Origin: Nocardia acidivorans NBRC 108247
GTDB lineage: Bacteria > Actinomycetota > Actinomycetes > Mycobacteriales > Mycobacteriaceae
Direction: 5' to 3'
Assembly: GCF_001625085.1 (NCBI RefSeq)
Contig: NZ_BDAW01000031.1
Location: forward strand, 1-64,000
Length of the DNA stretch: 64,000 nt
Made by a program: the position numbers and the translations under genes
Shown: positions 54,320 to 62,673 of the stretch, piece after piece
Position numbering within the stretch: the first letter of the stretch is position 1
How the letters are laid out: every line of letters starts with the position of its first letter
The notes under the pieces: generated by a model
Databases searched by the model: none
What the model was told of the DNA's origin: nothing
What the model saw: the letters and a program-made list of their open reading frames with translations, nothing else

Positions 54320-54383
54320 CGGGCAGTGTGGTGATCGCGCAGTGCCCGGCACGTGCGCTTCCCACCTGCGAAGGAGGCGTCGA

Positions 54384-55844
54384 ATGACCAAGCCGACAAC
54401 CACCAATACCGGCACTCCGGTGGTCAGCGACAATGAATCGCTCACCGCCGGAACCCAGGGTCCGATCCTGCTGCACGACCACTATCTGATCGAGAAGCTG
54501 GCTCAGTTCAACCGCGAGCGGGTACCCGAGCGCATCGTGCACGCCAAGGGCGCGGGCGCGTTCGGCGAATTGGTGGTGACCGGCGACGTCAGCCGCTTCA
54601 CCAAGGCCAAGCTGTTCCAGCCCGGCGCCCGCACCGAATCGCTGGCCCGTTTCTCCACCGTCGCGGGTGAGCTGGGCTCCCCGGACACCTGGCGCGATCC
54701 GCGCGGTTTCGCGGTGAAGTTCTACACCCCGGACGGCAACTACGACCTGGTCGGCAATAACACCCCGGTCTTCTTCATCAAGGATCCGATCAAGTTCCCG
54801 GACTTCATCCGATCGCAGAAACGCCTGCCCGGCAACGGACTTCGCGATCACAATATGCAGTGGGACTTCTGGACCCTGCGCCCGGAGAGCGCGCACCAGG
54901 TCACCTGGCTGATGGGCGATCGCGGTGTGCCCAAGAGCTACCGCCATATGAACGGCTACGGTTCGCACACCTACCAGTGGATCAATGCCGCCGGTGAGCG
55001 TTTCTGGGTGAAGTACCACTTCAAGACCGATCAGGGCGTGGAGTCGCTGACTCAGGCCGAGGCCGACACCCGCGCGGGCACCGATCCCGATTTCCACCGC
55101 CAGGATCTGTGGGAGGCCATCGAGCGCGGCGAATTCCCCAGCTGGACACTGCATGTGCAGGTCATGCCCGTCGCCGATGCCGAGGGCTACCGCTTCAACC
55201 CGTTCGATCTGACCAAGGTGTGGTCGCATAAGGACTACCCGCTGATCGAGGTCGGCAAGTGGACGCTGAACCGCAATCCGGGCAACTACTTCGTCGATAT
55301 CGAGCAGGCGGCCTTCGAACCGTCGAATGTCGTTCCGGGCATTGGTTTCTCGCCGGACAAGATGCTGCTGGGCCGTGTCTTCGCCTACGCCGACGCGCAC
55401 CGCTACCGCATCGGCACCAACTACGCGCAGTTGCCGCCGAACCTGCCCAGGGCCGCGGAGGTGAACTCCTATTCCAAGGAGGGCGCCATGCGGTACACGT
55501 ACAACGACGCGAATACCCCCGTGTACGCGCCGAATTCGTACGGCGGCCCGCACGCGGAGCCGGAACTCGCACCGGACGGCGGCATCTGGGATTTCGAGCC
55601 GACCATGGTGCACGCGGGCTATATCGAGCACCGCGAAGACGGCGATTTCACCCAGCCGGGCACCCTGGTGCGTGAGGTCCTCGACGACGGCGAGCGAGAT
55701 CGCCTGGTATCCAACGTGGTCGGCCATGTGCTCGGCGGCGTCCAGGAACCGGTGCTGAGCCGGGTCTTCGAATACTGGAAGAACATCGACTCCGAGCTGG
55801 GCAAGCGCATCGAAGAGGGTGTGCGCGCCGGGCTGGCCGGCTAG
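54384..55844 (+). CDS. monofunctional heme catalase (small-subunit clade)
   Basis: 486 aa. Decomposes hydrogen peroxide. Visible: distal-His region RIVHAKGAGAFGELVVTGD (His53), RFSTVAGELGSPDTWRDPRG, GNNTPVFFIKDPIKFPDFI, and proximal heme tyrosine in GRVFAYADAHRYRIG. Length and sequence suit the clade-3, NADPH-binding small-subunit catalases (KatA type); distinct from KatG. ATG 54384 has AAGGAGG upstream. Convergent with the TetR gene, sharing a hairpin terminator. Confidence 0.95.
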   Translation: MTKPTTTNTGTPVVSDNESLTAGTQGPILLHDHYLIEKLAQFNRERVPERIVHAKGAGAFGELVVTGDVSRFTKAKLFQPGARTESLARFSTVAGELGSPDTWRDPRGFAVKFYTPDGNYDLVGNNTPVFFIKDPIKFPDFIRSQKRLPGNGLRDHNMQWDFWTLRPESAHQVTWLMGDRGVPKSYRHMNGYGSHTYQWINAAGERFWVKYHFKTDQGVESLTQAEADTRAGTDPDFHRQDLWEAIERGEFPSWTLHVQVMPVADAEGYRFNPFDLTKVWSHKDYPLIEVGKWTLNRNPGNYFVDIEQAAFEPSNVVPGIGFSPDKMLLGRVFAYADAHRYRIGTNYAQLPPNLPRAAEVNSYSKEGAMRYTYNDANTPVYAPNSYGGPHAEPELAPDGGIWDFEPTMVHAGYIEHREDGDFTQPGTLVREVLDDGERDRLVSNVVGHVLGGVQEPVLSRVFEYWKNIDSELGKRIEEGVRAGLAG

Positions 55845-55860
55845 AAAACATCCAGAAAAC

Positions 55861-55893
55861 AACGCCCGCACCATGATTCATGGTGCGGGCGTT
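55861..55893. terminator. bidirectional terminator after catalase
   Basis: Perfect 15-bp stem (55861-55875 with 55879-55893), three-base loop, with AAAAC before and TACTGTTT after. It covers the stop of the convergent TetR gene (55892). Confidence 0.85.
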
Positions 55894-56461
55894 ACTGTTT
55901 CAGGAGCGCGTCGGTGAGCTCCTCGGCCGTCCTGCGGTCCAGGGCCGCGTGCCCGAGCAGGAAGCGGTACCAGAACAGCCCGTAGAACTGATCGAGCAGC
56001 AGGTCCAGGTCCGCGTCCGCGCGCAATTCCCCGCGTTCGCGTCCGCGCGCGAGCACCTCCCGGGCGACCTCGCGGCGCTCCATGGTGAAGGTGCGCAGCA
56101 GTTCCGCGAGGTGCTCGTCCCCGGCGGCCTCGCGCACCAGGGTCCGTAGCGCCGACGCGGTCGGAATGCGTTGCGCCCCGGCGAAAGTGCTCTCGATCAG
56201 GTGCAGTAGATCGGTCCGCAGCGATCCGGTGTCCGGGCGCGCGACATCCTGTTCGGATCGGTCGGTGAGCGCGTCGAGCAGCAGGGTGCCCTTGGACGGC
56301 CACCAGCGGTAGACGGTCTGTTTCCCGACCCCCGCCGCTCGCGCGATGGCGTCGATATTCACCTTCGCCCCGTCGGATTCCGCGAGCAGGCGCAGGGCGG
56401 CGTCCAGAATGGCCCGGTGCGCCGCCTCATTGCGGCGTCGTCCGGTATGCGGTCGCTCCAT
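55892..56461 (-). CDS. TetR-family regulator divergent from an SDR gene
   Basis: 189 aa. TetR helix-turn-helix: AILDAALRLLAESDGAKVNI, IARAAGVGKQTVYRWWPSKG; an all-helical ligand/dimerisation domain follows (RTLVREAAGDEHLAELLRTF; QFYGLFWYRFLLGH), of the TetR_C_16-like kind. ATG 56461. It faces the SDR gene across 118 bases that hold two identical-arm palindromes, the probable operators for both genes. Ligand presumably related to the SDR substrate. Confidence 0.88.
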   Translation of the reverse strand: MERPHTGRRRNEAAHRAILDAALRLLAESDGAKVNIDAIARAAGVGKQTVYRWWPSKGTLLLDALTDRSEQDVARPDTGSLRTDLLHLIESTFAGAQRIPTASALRTLVREAAGDEHLAELLRTFTMERREVAREVLARGRERGELRADADLDLLLDQFYGLFWYRFLLGHAALDRRTAEELTDALLKQ

Positions 56462-56494
56462 GCCTTCCTCCTGTGACCCAACTCACCCTTTTGC

Positions 56495-56511
56495 CGAGAC
56501 TAAAAGTCTCG
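56495..56511. promoter_or_regulatory. TetR operator 1 (CGAGACT-AAA-AGTCTCG)
   Basis: Perfect 7-bp arms around a three-base centre, 34 bases upstream of the TetR start. The same arms recur in operator 2, 30 bases away centre to centre, so both sites lie on the same DNA face. Confidence 0.8.
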
Positions 56512-56524
56512 GTCGGTGCGTTAT

Positions 56525-56541
56525 CGAGACTGTGAGTCTCG
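56525..56541. promoter_or_regulatory. TetR operator 2 (CGAGACT-GTG-AGTCTCG)
   Basis: Second perfect copy of the palindrome, 38 bases before the SDR start codon. Binding here should block SDR transcription; site 1 covers the TetR side. Confidence 0.8.
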
Positions 56542-56579
56542 TAAGCATAGTGCGGGACACCAACCGAAAGGCATTCGAC

Positions 56580-57320
56580 ATGACCACAGCGGATTCGGCC
56601 ACTGTCCAGCGCGTAGTCGTCATGGGCGGCAGCTCCGGCATCGGTGAGGCCACCGCCGCGCTGTTCGCCGCGGAGCGGGCCGAAGTGGTGATCACCGGCC
56701 GCACCCAGGACAAGATCGACGCGGCCCTGGCCCGCATCGGCGGCAAGAGCACCGGCTATCGCATGGACGCCGCCGATCAGGCAGATATCACCGCCTTCTT
56801 CGCACAATCCGGCCCGATCGACCACCTGGTCATCGCGGTCAGCGGTGCGGCGGGCAGCGGCGCCTTCGCCGACCTCGACCTGGACGAGCTGGAAGCCGGG
56901 TTCCTGCAGAAGTTCTGGCCCCAGGTTCGCATCCTGAAAGCCGCGCTGCCGCACCTGACTTCAACCGGTTCGGTCACCCTGGTCACCGCGGCCTCCGCTC
57001 GCGCCGCCTTCGCCGGAACCTCGGGCCTGGCCGCCATCAACGGTGCTCTCGAAGCCATGATCCGCCCGCTCGCGGTCGAACTGGCTCCCGCCCGCATCAA
57101 TGCCGTCTCCCCGGGCGTCATCGACACCCCGTGGTGGGACCGGGTTCCGGAGGCGCAGCGCCGCGACCTCTTCGACGGCCTCGCCGCCACCACCCCGGTC
57201 GGCCGCGTCGGCCATCCGGACGAAATCGCCAGGGCCATCCACTCTTTGGCCACCAACGGCTTCATCACCGGCGTGGTGCTCGACGTGACCGGCGGCGCGA
57301 ACCTGCCCACCGGCCGCTGA
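56580..57320 (+). CDS. short-chain dehydrogenase/reductase (SDR)
   Basis: 246-aa NAD(P)-dependent SDR: cofactor motif VVVMGGSSGIGEATAALFAA, ITGRTQDK (Arg after strand 2, pointing to NADP), VIAVSGAAGSG and VSPGVIDTPWW. In the usual Ser-Tyr-Lys triad the Ser (VTAASAR) is present, while the Tyr/Lys positions seem altered: FAGTSGLAAINGALEAMIRP has no YxxxK. Thus it may be a non-classical or reduced-activity member. Start ATG 56580 with CCGAAAGG upstream; divergent from TetR. Confidence 0.85.
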   Translation: MTTADSATVQRVVVMGGSSGIGEATAALFAAERAEVVITGRTQDKIDAALARIGGKSTGYRMDAADQADITAFFAQSGPIDHLVIAVSGAAGSGAFADLDLDELEAGFLQKFWPQVRILKAALPHLTSTGSVTLVTAASARAAFAGTSGLAAINGALEAMIRPLAVELAPARINAVSPGVIDTPWWDRVPEAQRRDLFDGLAATTPVGRVGHPDEIARAIHSLATNGFITGVVLDVTGGANLPTGR

Positions 57321-57322
57321 CC

Positions 57323-57890
57323 CTATTCGGCGGCGGGCTCGGCCTGCCGCCGATGGTTTCTTTCCAGGCCGTCGAGGATGAGGCCGAGTTCACCGTCGAA
57401 GAAATGCTCGCGGGCTTCCCGCGAGTCGATATCGCGGTGTGCCACATACCTTTTGTCAATCCGCGGGTACGGCCGGGACCGCTCTGGACAGGACCAGGAT
57501 CCGGTCGACCCATTCCTGTTCGCTGAGCCCGCTGCGCGCGGCCGCGGTCAGCAGGGCGGCCTCACTGCTGGAGGAGCCCATGACGTACGAGAAGATCGCG
57601 TTCGAGGCGGGGTCGCTGACGATGTCGTCGAAGCCCGCGGTTTCCAGAATGGCCAGAATGCCCTCGATCATGCGCATGACATCGGGGCCCAGGTAGACCA
57701 GGCCCGCGCTGCTCATCACGCCGCCCAGCCAGGTGTGCCGCAGGAGGGTGTCGCGCAGGCTGCGGCTGGTGGCGAGCATATCGGCGCGCCAGCGGTCGGC
57801 GGTGAACTCCCCGGGTATCCACACCTCGCCCAGTACCTCGTCCACCACCAGTTCGAGCAGTTCCTCCTTGCTCGCCACGTGGGTGGTCGG
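57323..57890 (-). pseudogene. TetR-family regulator, N-terminally deleted and frameshifted
   Basis: The remnant begins at about 57890 with THVASKEELLELVVDEVLGE, the segment that follows the DNA-binding helices in TetR_C-type regulators, so the helix-turn-helix (about 50-60 aa) is gone. It reads to a premature stop at 57456 (LSRAVPAVPAD). The missing C-terminus continues in a neighbouring frame: PRIDKRYVAHRDIDSREARE and then GLILDGLERNHRRQAEPAAE to TAG at 57325-57323, a typical TetR_C end. A single-base indel near 57465-57475 explains this. It cannot make a DNA-binding repressor. Confidence 0.82.
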
Positions 57891-58944
57891 CGGCCCGGTC
57901 ATGGGCGGGGTACTGCTCAATCACTTCTGGTGGGGTTCGGTGTTCCTGTTGAACGTGCCGATCGCGATCGTCGCCATTCTCGCCGCGCTGGCGCTCATGC
58001 CGGAGTCGAAGGGCCCGTGGACCAAGCCGGATCTGTCGGGCATGGTGCTCTCCATCGTCGGCACCACCGCACTGGTGTGGACCATTATCGAATTCCCCGC
58101 CAGGGGGCTCGCGGGTGTCTGGCCGTCACTCGTCCTCGCGATGATCGGCTTCTCCGCCTTCATCATTCGGGAACTGAAGGCCGAACACCCGATGGTGCCG
58201 ATGCAGCTGTTCCGCAATCGCGTCTTCACCGGTTCCAGCTTCTCCCTGATGCTGGTGGTCTTCGCCAATGCCGGTCTGCTGCTGGTGCTCACCCAGTACC
58301 TGCAATTCGTGCTCGGCTACTCGCCGATCAAGACCGCGGTGGCCTTCACCCCGATGGCGCTGGCGGCGCTGGTCTGTCAGGGGATCGGCGCCGGGCTGGC
58401 CGGCAAGCTGGGCGTGCGCACCATGACCATCGGCGGCCTGCTGGTGCTGGCCGCGGGCACCGGTGTACTCACCACGCTCACCGTCGATTCCGGTTTCTGG
58501 ATGCCCGCCCTGGCCATGGCCCTGGTCGGCGCCGGCGCGGGTCTGGCCATGCCCGCCGCGATCGGTGCGCTGATGGGGGCGGTGCCGCCGGAGCAGGCCG
58601 GTGTCGGTTCGGCGCTGAACGACACCATTCAGCAGACCGGTGGTGCGCTGGGCGTCGCGGTTCTCGGTGCCATTCTGGCGAATTCGTACACCGGCGGCAT
58701 GCCCGCCGATGCGCCGTCGGTGGTCCGGGAGAACCTGGCCCCGGCCATCGCCAGCGGCGACAGCGCGATCGTCGCCGCGGCGCGGGAGGCGTTCACCAAC
58801 GCCATGTCCACCACCTTCACCGCCGGCGCGATCAGCGTCCTGGCCGCCTGCGTGGTTGCCTTCTTCCTGATGCGGGGCGCGAAAGCGGCGGGGGCGGAAG
58901 GTGTTCCGGCCGAAGCGGCCGAGGAGATGGTCGAAGCCCGCTAG
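57891..58944 (+). pseudogene. DHA2-type MFS drug transporter, N-terminal third deleted
   Basis: The frame reads VGGPVMGGVLLNHFWWGSVF, then LNVPIAIVAILAALALMPES through to a normal C-terminus (58944), i.e. from helix 5 onward of a 14-helix EmrB/QacA-type exporter. The first ~140-150 residues (helices 1-4, proton-relay and signature A motif) are missing and there is no own promoter or start; the ATGs upstream lie in antisense TetR sequence. The rest is uninterrupted, which suggests that the loss is recent. Confidence 0.82.
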
Positions 58945-58964
58945 CCACAACCGAAGACGAAGAT

Positions 58965-58993
58965 CCCGCTCCCGATATCAATTCGGGGGCGGG
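58965..58993. terminator. hairpin between convergent MFS remnant and methyltransferase
   Basis: 11-bp stem (58965-58975 with 58983-58993, one G-U pair), seven-base loop. Lies between the two stops. Confidence 0.6.
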
Positions 58994-58999
58994 GTGCTG

Positions 59000-59653
59000 T
59001 CAATTGCAGCCGGCATTGCGCTGCAAGATCCGCAGCGACCCGGTGACCGAGAGTTCCCGGAACTTCCCCGAGTCCATCGCCCGCCGATAGATGTTGTACG
59101 GAGCCTGCCCGCCATCGGCCGGATCCGGGAAGACATCATGAATAGCGAGCAGTCCGCCCCCGGCCACCCAGTGCGCCCAGTTGTCGTAATCCCGTTGCGC
59201 CGCCGCTTCGGTATGCCCGCCGTCGATGAACAGCATTCGCAGCGGAGTGCGCCAGATGCGTGCCGCCGCGGTGGAAGAGCCGATGATCCCGATCACCGTC
59301 TCGGTCAGTCCCGCGCGAATCATGTTGCGCCGGAAGGTGGTTACCGTGTCGAAGACCCCGGTCTCCGGATCCACCAGGCTGGTGTCGTGATACTCCCAGC
59401 CCGGCTGGTGCTCCTCCGAGCCGCCGTGGTGGTCGACGGTGAACACGGTCGCACCGGTCTCCCGCGCCGCGGCGGCCAGATAGATGGCGGACTTACCGCA
59501 GTAGGTCCCTATTTCCAAAATGGTCCCGTCGCCCGCGTAGGTGCGCGCGGCTTCGTACAGCGCACGGCCCTCTTCCGGCGGCATGAATCCGGTGATTTCT
59601 TCGGCCAATGCGAACAATTCGGCGGCGTCGGCGGAAATGTCAGCCCGTGTCAT
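59000..59653 (-). CDS. class I SAM-dependent methyltransferase (MT24-type)
   Basis: 217 aa. Rossmann methyltransferase with motif I ILEIGTYCGKSAIYLAAAAR, TVFTVDHHGGSEEHQPGWEY (acidic SAM-ribose residue), RMLFIDGGHTEAAAQRDYDN (motif IV, metal-binding Asp/His) and GGGLLAIHDVFPDPADGG. It resembles the Methyltransf_24 / cephalosporin-hydroxylase-like group that methylates sugars or small phenols. Substrate unknown. ATG 59653 behind AGAAAGG; the longer reading to 59680 lacks support. Divergent from the next TetR gene. Confidence 0.8.
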   Translation of the reverse strand: MTRADISADAAELFALAEEITGFMPPEEGRALYEAARTYAGDGTILEIGTYCGKSAIYLAAAARETGATVFTVDHHGGSEEHQPGWEYHDTSLVDPETGVFDTVTTFRRNMIRAGLTETVIGIIGSSTAAARIWRTPLRMLFIDGGHTEAAAQRDYDNWAHWVAGGGLLAIHDVFPDPADGGQAPYNIYRRAMDSGKFRELSVTGSLRILQRNAGCN

Positions 59654-59741
59654 ACAAAAACCTTTCTGGGGCGCGCGCATTGATACGGATTACGCATCGG
59701 CGAGTTGCCCGGAGAGCGGACCCATAGTAGCATCCGGACAC

Positions 59742-60335
59742 GTGTCTGATTCCGTCTCCGACCGCCCGGTGGTAAGCCTCGAGGCGACCCGCCGTCGCCT
59801 CACCGAGAAGCAGGCCGACACCGTCGACCGGCTCACCCGGGCGGCGATGGAGGTGCTGTCGCGGGAGGGCTTCGCAGGGCTCACCGTGCGCATGGTCGCC
59901 GCCGCGGCGGGGGTGGGCACGGCTACCGCCTACACCTATTTCTCGTCCAAGGAACACCTGGTCGCGGAGATGTTCTGGCGTCGGCTGGCATCCACGCCCG
60001 CGCCCGCGCTGGAGGATGCGGACCGTACGGTGCGGGTGGTCGCGGCGCTGCGGCAGATCGCCATGCTGATGGCGGACGAACCTGCGCTGGCGGGCGCGGT
60101 GACGAACGCCCTGCTGGGCACCGATCCGGATGTGGCGCATCTGCGATTGCGGATCGGGGCCGAGATTCGGCAGCGGCTCATCGACGCGCTCGGCCCGGAG
60201 GCCGATCCGGAGGTCGTGGACACCCTGGAAATGCTGTACGCGGGCGCACTGCTGCGCGCGGGGATGGGCTACGCCTCGTATGCCGAAATCGCGGATCTGC
60301 TGGAGAAATCCGCGCTGCGCGCATTGCGTGACTGA
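59742..60335 (+). CDS. TetR-family transcriptional regulator
   Basis: 197 aa. Helix-turn-helix: AAMEVLSREGFAGLTVRMVA, AAGVGTATAYTYFSSKEHLV; helical ligand domain after it. GTG 59742 has no ribosome site; a TAGCAT -10-like element eight bases upstream suggests leaderless mRNA. In mycobacteria a TetR-like gene (Rv0767c) precedes cyp123-SDR-cyp51; here a CYP51 tail lies 93 bases downstream, so this is probably the regulator of a lost P450 operon. Confidence 0.82.
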   Translation: MSDSVSDRPVVSLEATRRRLTEKQADTVDRLTRAAMEVLSREGFAGLTVRMVAAAAGVGTATAYTYFSSKEHLVAEMFWRRLASTPAPALEDADRTVRVVAALRQIAMLMADEPALAGAVTNALLGTDPDVAHLRLRIGAEIRQRLIDALGPEADPEVVDTLEMLYAGALLRAGMGYASYAEIADLLEKSALRALRD

Positions 60336-60428
60336 TATTCCGCCACCGGTCCGAGTGCACCCGGAACTATTGTCCTCCGTACCGAGATCCCTTGCCGCGC
60401 AATCGCTCCCGTAGTACCGTCCAGACAG

Positions 60429-60791
60429 GTGTTCGAGGGGTGCGGCCACCGCATCGCGCCCGGCGACCTGGTGGCGGCGACACCCGCTGTCTCCAACCGG
60501 ATTCCGGAGGATTTCCCGAATCCCGGCACCTTCGATCCGGGCCGCTATCTCGACCCGAATCAGCAGGATCTGCTCAACCGCTGGACCTGGATCCCGTTCG
60601 GCGCGGGGCGGCATCGCTGCGTCGGGGCCGCCTTCGCGCTGATGCAGCTGAAGGCGATCTTCTCGATCCTGTTGTGGGACTGGGAGTTCGAACTCGCACA
60701 GCCGTCCGGCGCCTACCGCAACGATCATTCGAAGATGGTGGTGCGGTTGCGGCAGCCGTGCGCGGTGCGCTATCGCAGGCGGTCCCGATAG
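60429..60791 (+). pseudogene. cyp51: C-terminal fragment of a CYP51-type sterol 14-demethylase
   Basis: Only the last ~120 residues of a ~450-aa P450 are present: GHRIAPGDLVAATPAVSNRI, PEDFPNPGTFDPGRY, the heme-binding WIPFGAGRHRCVGAAFALMQ and AYRNDHSKMVVRLRQP. These match mycobacterial CYP51 (Rv0764c) closely from memory. There is no I helix, ExxR or N-terminus, and no ribosome site, so it cannot be a working enzyme. The junction is close to 60429. The downstream ferredoxin usual in this locus is absent. Confidence 0.85.
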
Positions 60792-60802
60792 CCCAAGCGT
60801 GA

Positions 60803-60827
60803 ATCCCGGCCACAAGCACGCCGGGAT
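60803..60827. terminator. hairpin between cyp51 remnant and peroxidase gene
   Basis: 8-bp stem (ATCCCGGC 60803-60810 with GCCGGGAT 60820-60827), nine-base loop, between two convergent reading frames. Confidence 0.6.
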
Positions 60828-60840
60828 GACGGGGTCCGCT

Positions 60841-61329
60841 TTAGAGGGCGGCCTCGATGGCCGCGATGACCGACGGGTCGGTGGGCTCGGTGCGGGGGCG
60901 GATGCGCGCGAGCACGGTGCCGTCGCGGCCGAGCAGGAACTTCTCGAAGTTCCACTGCACATCACCGGCGGTGCCGTCGGCGTCGGCGACCCGGGTCAGC
61001 TCCCGGTAGAGCGGGTGCGCGCCCTCGCCGTTCACCTCCAGCTTCTCCAGCAGCGGGAAGTCCACACCGTAGGTGGTGGAGCAGAATTCGGCGATCTCCT
61101 CGGAGGTGCCGGGCTCCTGGCCCATGAACTGATTGCACGGCGCGCCGACCACGGTGAAACCGCGCGGGCCGTAGGTCCGCTGGAGTTCGACCAGGCCGGT
61201 GTACTGCGGGGTCAGGCCGCATTTGGAGGCGACATTGACCAGCAGGACCACCTGGTCGGCGGCCAGTTCGGCGAGCGTGGTGGGCTTATCGGCGAGCGTC
61301 TGCAGCGGAATATCGCGAAGTGAGGTCAC
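60841..61329 (-). CDS. glutathione-peroxidase-family thiol peroxidase
   Basis: 162 aa. Cys-type GPx-like peroxidase: NVASKCGLTPQYTGL holds the peroxidatic Cys, NQFMGQEPG the second motif, and WNFEKFLLGRDG the Trp/Asn of the tetrad. Actinobacteria lack glutathione, so it likely uses thioredoxin or mycothiol. GTG 61329 stands seven bases after TATATT, a consensus-like -10, so the mRNA is probably leaderless. Confidence 0.9.
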   Translation of the reverse strand: MTSLRDIPLQTLADKPTTLAELAADQVVLLVNVASKCGLTPQYTGLVELQRTYGPRGFTVVGAPCNQFMGQEPGTSEEIAEFCSTTYGVDFPLLEKLEVNGEGAHPLYRELTRVADADGTAGDVQWNFEKFLLGRDGTVLARIRPRTEPTDPSVIAAIEAAL

Positions 61330-61387
61330 GCCCTCGAATATAGAACGGGTTCGGCGTGGTCGCCGGTCCGCCCGTATTCGAGGGGCT

Positions 61388-62620
61388 TCACTCGTACCGA
61401 ACCTGCCAGTGCTTGATCCCGTTGATCCACCCCGCGCGCAATCGCTGCGGCGGTGCGGCCTCGCTGATCCGGGGCATGGCATCGGCGATGGCATTGAACA
61501 TGAGGTCTATCTCCAGCCGCGCCAGATTCGCGCCGACGCAGAAATGCGCACCGGTGCCGCCGAATCCGACATGCGGATTCGGATCGCGCAGCACGTCGAA
61601 TTCGAAGGGCCGGTCGAATACGTCCTCGTCGAAATTGGCTGAGCTGTAGAACAATCCGACCCGATCGCCCTGCCGGACGGCCTGCCCGCCGAGTTCGGTA
61701 TCGTGGAGCGCGGTGCGCTGGAATGAGGTGACCGGCGTGGCCCAGCGCACGATTTCGTCGGGCGCGGTGCGCGGGCGTCGTTCCCGATACAGCTCCCACT
61801 GCTCCGGATTGTCGACGAATGCCTTCATACCGTGCGTGATGGCATTGCGGGTGGTTTCATTGCCCGCCACCGACAGCAGGATGACGAAGAAGCCGAATTC
61901 GTCCGAACCCAGTGCCTCCCCGTCGATATCGGCGGTCACCAGCTTGGTGACGATATCGTCGGCGGGACACGCGCGGCGCTGTTCGGCCAGGTTGTAGGCG
62001 TAGCCGAGCAGTTCGGCATTGGCGGTCATATTCGCCCCGGCGAACTCCGGATCGTCGAAGTTCAGCAGTTGATTCGACCAGGCGAAGAGCTTGTGCCGAT
62101 CGTGCTGCGGCACCCCGAGCAGTTCGGCGATGGCCTGTAGCGGAAGTTCGCACGCCACCTGCTCCACGAAATCGCCGCCGCCGGACTTCTTCGCCTCGGC
62201 GACAATGGCCGCGGCGCGTTCGGTGAGCGCTGTGCGCAGCCCCTCGACCGCCCGCGGGGTGAATCCCTGCGAGATGATCCGGCGAATCTTGGTGTGTTTC
62301 GGCGGATCCATATTGATCAGCAGCGCACTCCGTGACAGTTCCAGTTGTTCGGGTAGCGAATCCGCAGGCATCCGGATAATCGAGCCCTTTTCATGCGAGG
62401 ACCAGATGTCCGGTCGCCGGGACACCTCTTTGACATCCTCGTATCGGGTGATCGCCCAGAAGCCCGCGTCGGTGAACGGCGCTGCCTGTTCGGGGGTTTG
62501 GGCATTCCACCAGACCGGCCGGGTGCGCCTGAGCGCGGCGAACTCCGCGGCGGGACTGTGATCGGCCCACAGGGCCGGATCGGTGAAATCGAAGCCTGCC
62601 GGTAGCGACGGAACAGACAC
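61388..62620 (-). CDS. cytochrome P450 of the CYP125 (steroid C26-monooxygenase) type
   Basis: 410 aa. Compared from memory with M. tuberculosis CYP125 it shares LPPGFDFTDPA-like LPAGFDFTDPALWA, WWNAQTPEQA, GFWAITRYEDVKEVSR, GDFVEQVACELPLQAIAELL, the I-helix SVAGNETTRNAITHGM and heme loop VGFGGTGAHFCVGANLAR, ending GWINGIKHWQVRYE. Such enzymes oxidise the cholesterol side chain at C26/27. The start GTG 62620 has AGGAGGAACA before it. Two KstR-like boxes lie in the divergent region shared with the GMC gene. No ferredoxin is adjacent. Confidence 0.88.
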   Translation of the reverse strand: MSVPSLPAGFDFTDPALWADHSPAAEFAALRRTRPVWWNAQTPEQAAPFTDAGFWAITRYEDVKEVSRRPDIWSSHEKGSIIRMPADSLPEQLELSRSALLINMDPPKHTKIRRIISQGFTPRAVEGLRTALTERAAAIVAEAKKSGGGDFVEQVACELPLQAIAELLGVPQHDRHKLFAWSNQLLNFDDPEFAGANMTANAELLGYAYNLAEQRRACPADDIVTKLVTADIDGEALGSDEFGFFVILLSVAGNETTRNAITHGMKAFVDNPEQWELYRERRPRTAPDEIVRWATPVTSFQRTALHDTELGGQAVRQGDRVGLFYSSANFDEDVFDRPFEFDVLRDPNPHVGFGGTGAHFCVGANLARLEIDLMFNAIADAMPRISEAAPPQRLRAGWINGIKHWQVRYE

Positions 62621-62659
62621 TGTTCCTCCTCGCGCATATTGCCGCTATGATCGCGAAAC

Positions 62660-62673
62660 TGAAACGTGTTTCA
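62660..62673. promoter_or_regulatory. KstR-like operator (CYP125 side)
   Basis: TGAAACGTGTTTCA fits the KstR form T-nn-AAC-nn-GTT-nn-A in full, 40 bases before the P450 start. KstR is the TetR-type repressor of sterol catabolism in mycolic-acid bacteria. Confidence 0.6.

Noticed and set aside
57733..57890. ATG/GTG starts for an intact MFS gene
   Set aside because: The first ~50 codons are antisense of the TetR remnant (Arg/Ser-rich) and lack membrane helices; the transporter is truncated.
61341..61354. Third KstR box upstream of the peroxidase gene (TAGAACGGGTTCGG)
   Set aside because: The final A and symmetry of the outer bases are missing; it overlaps the gene's -10 region and is probably chance.
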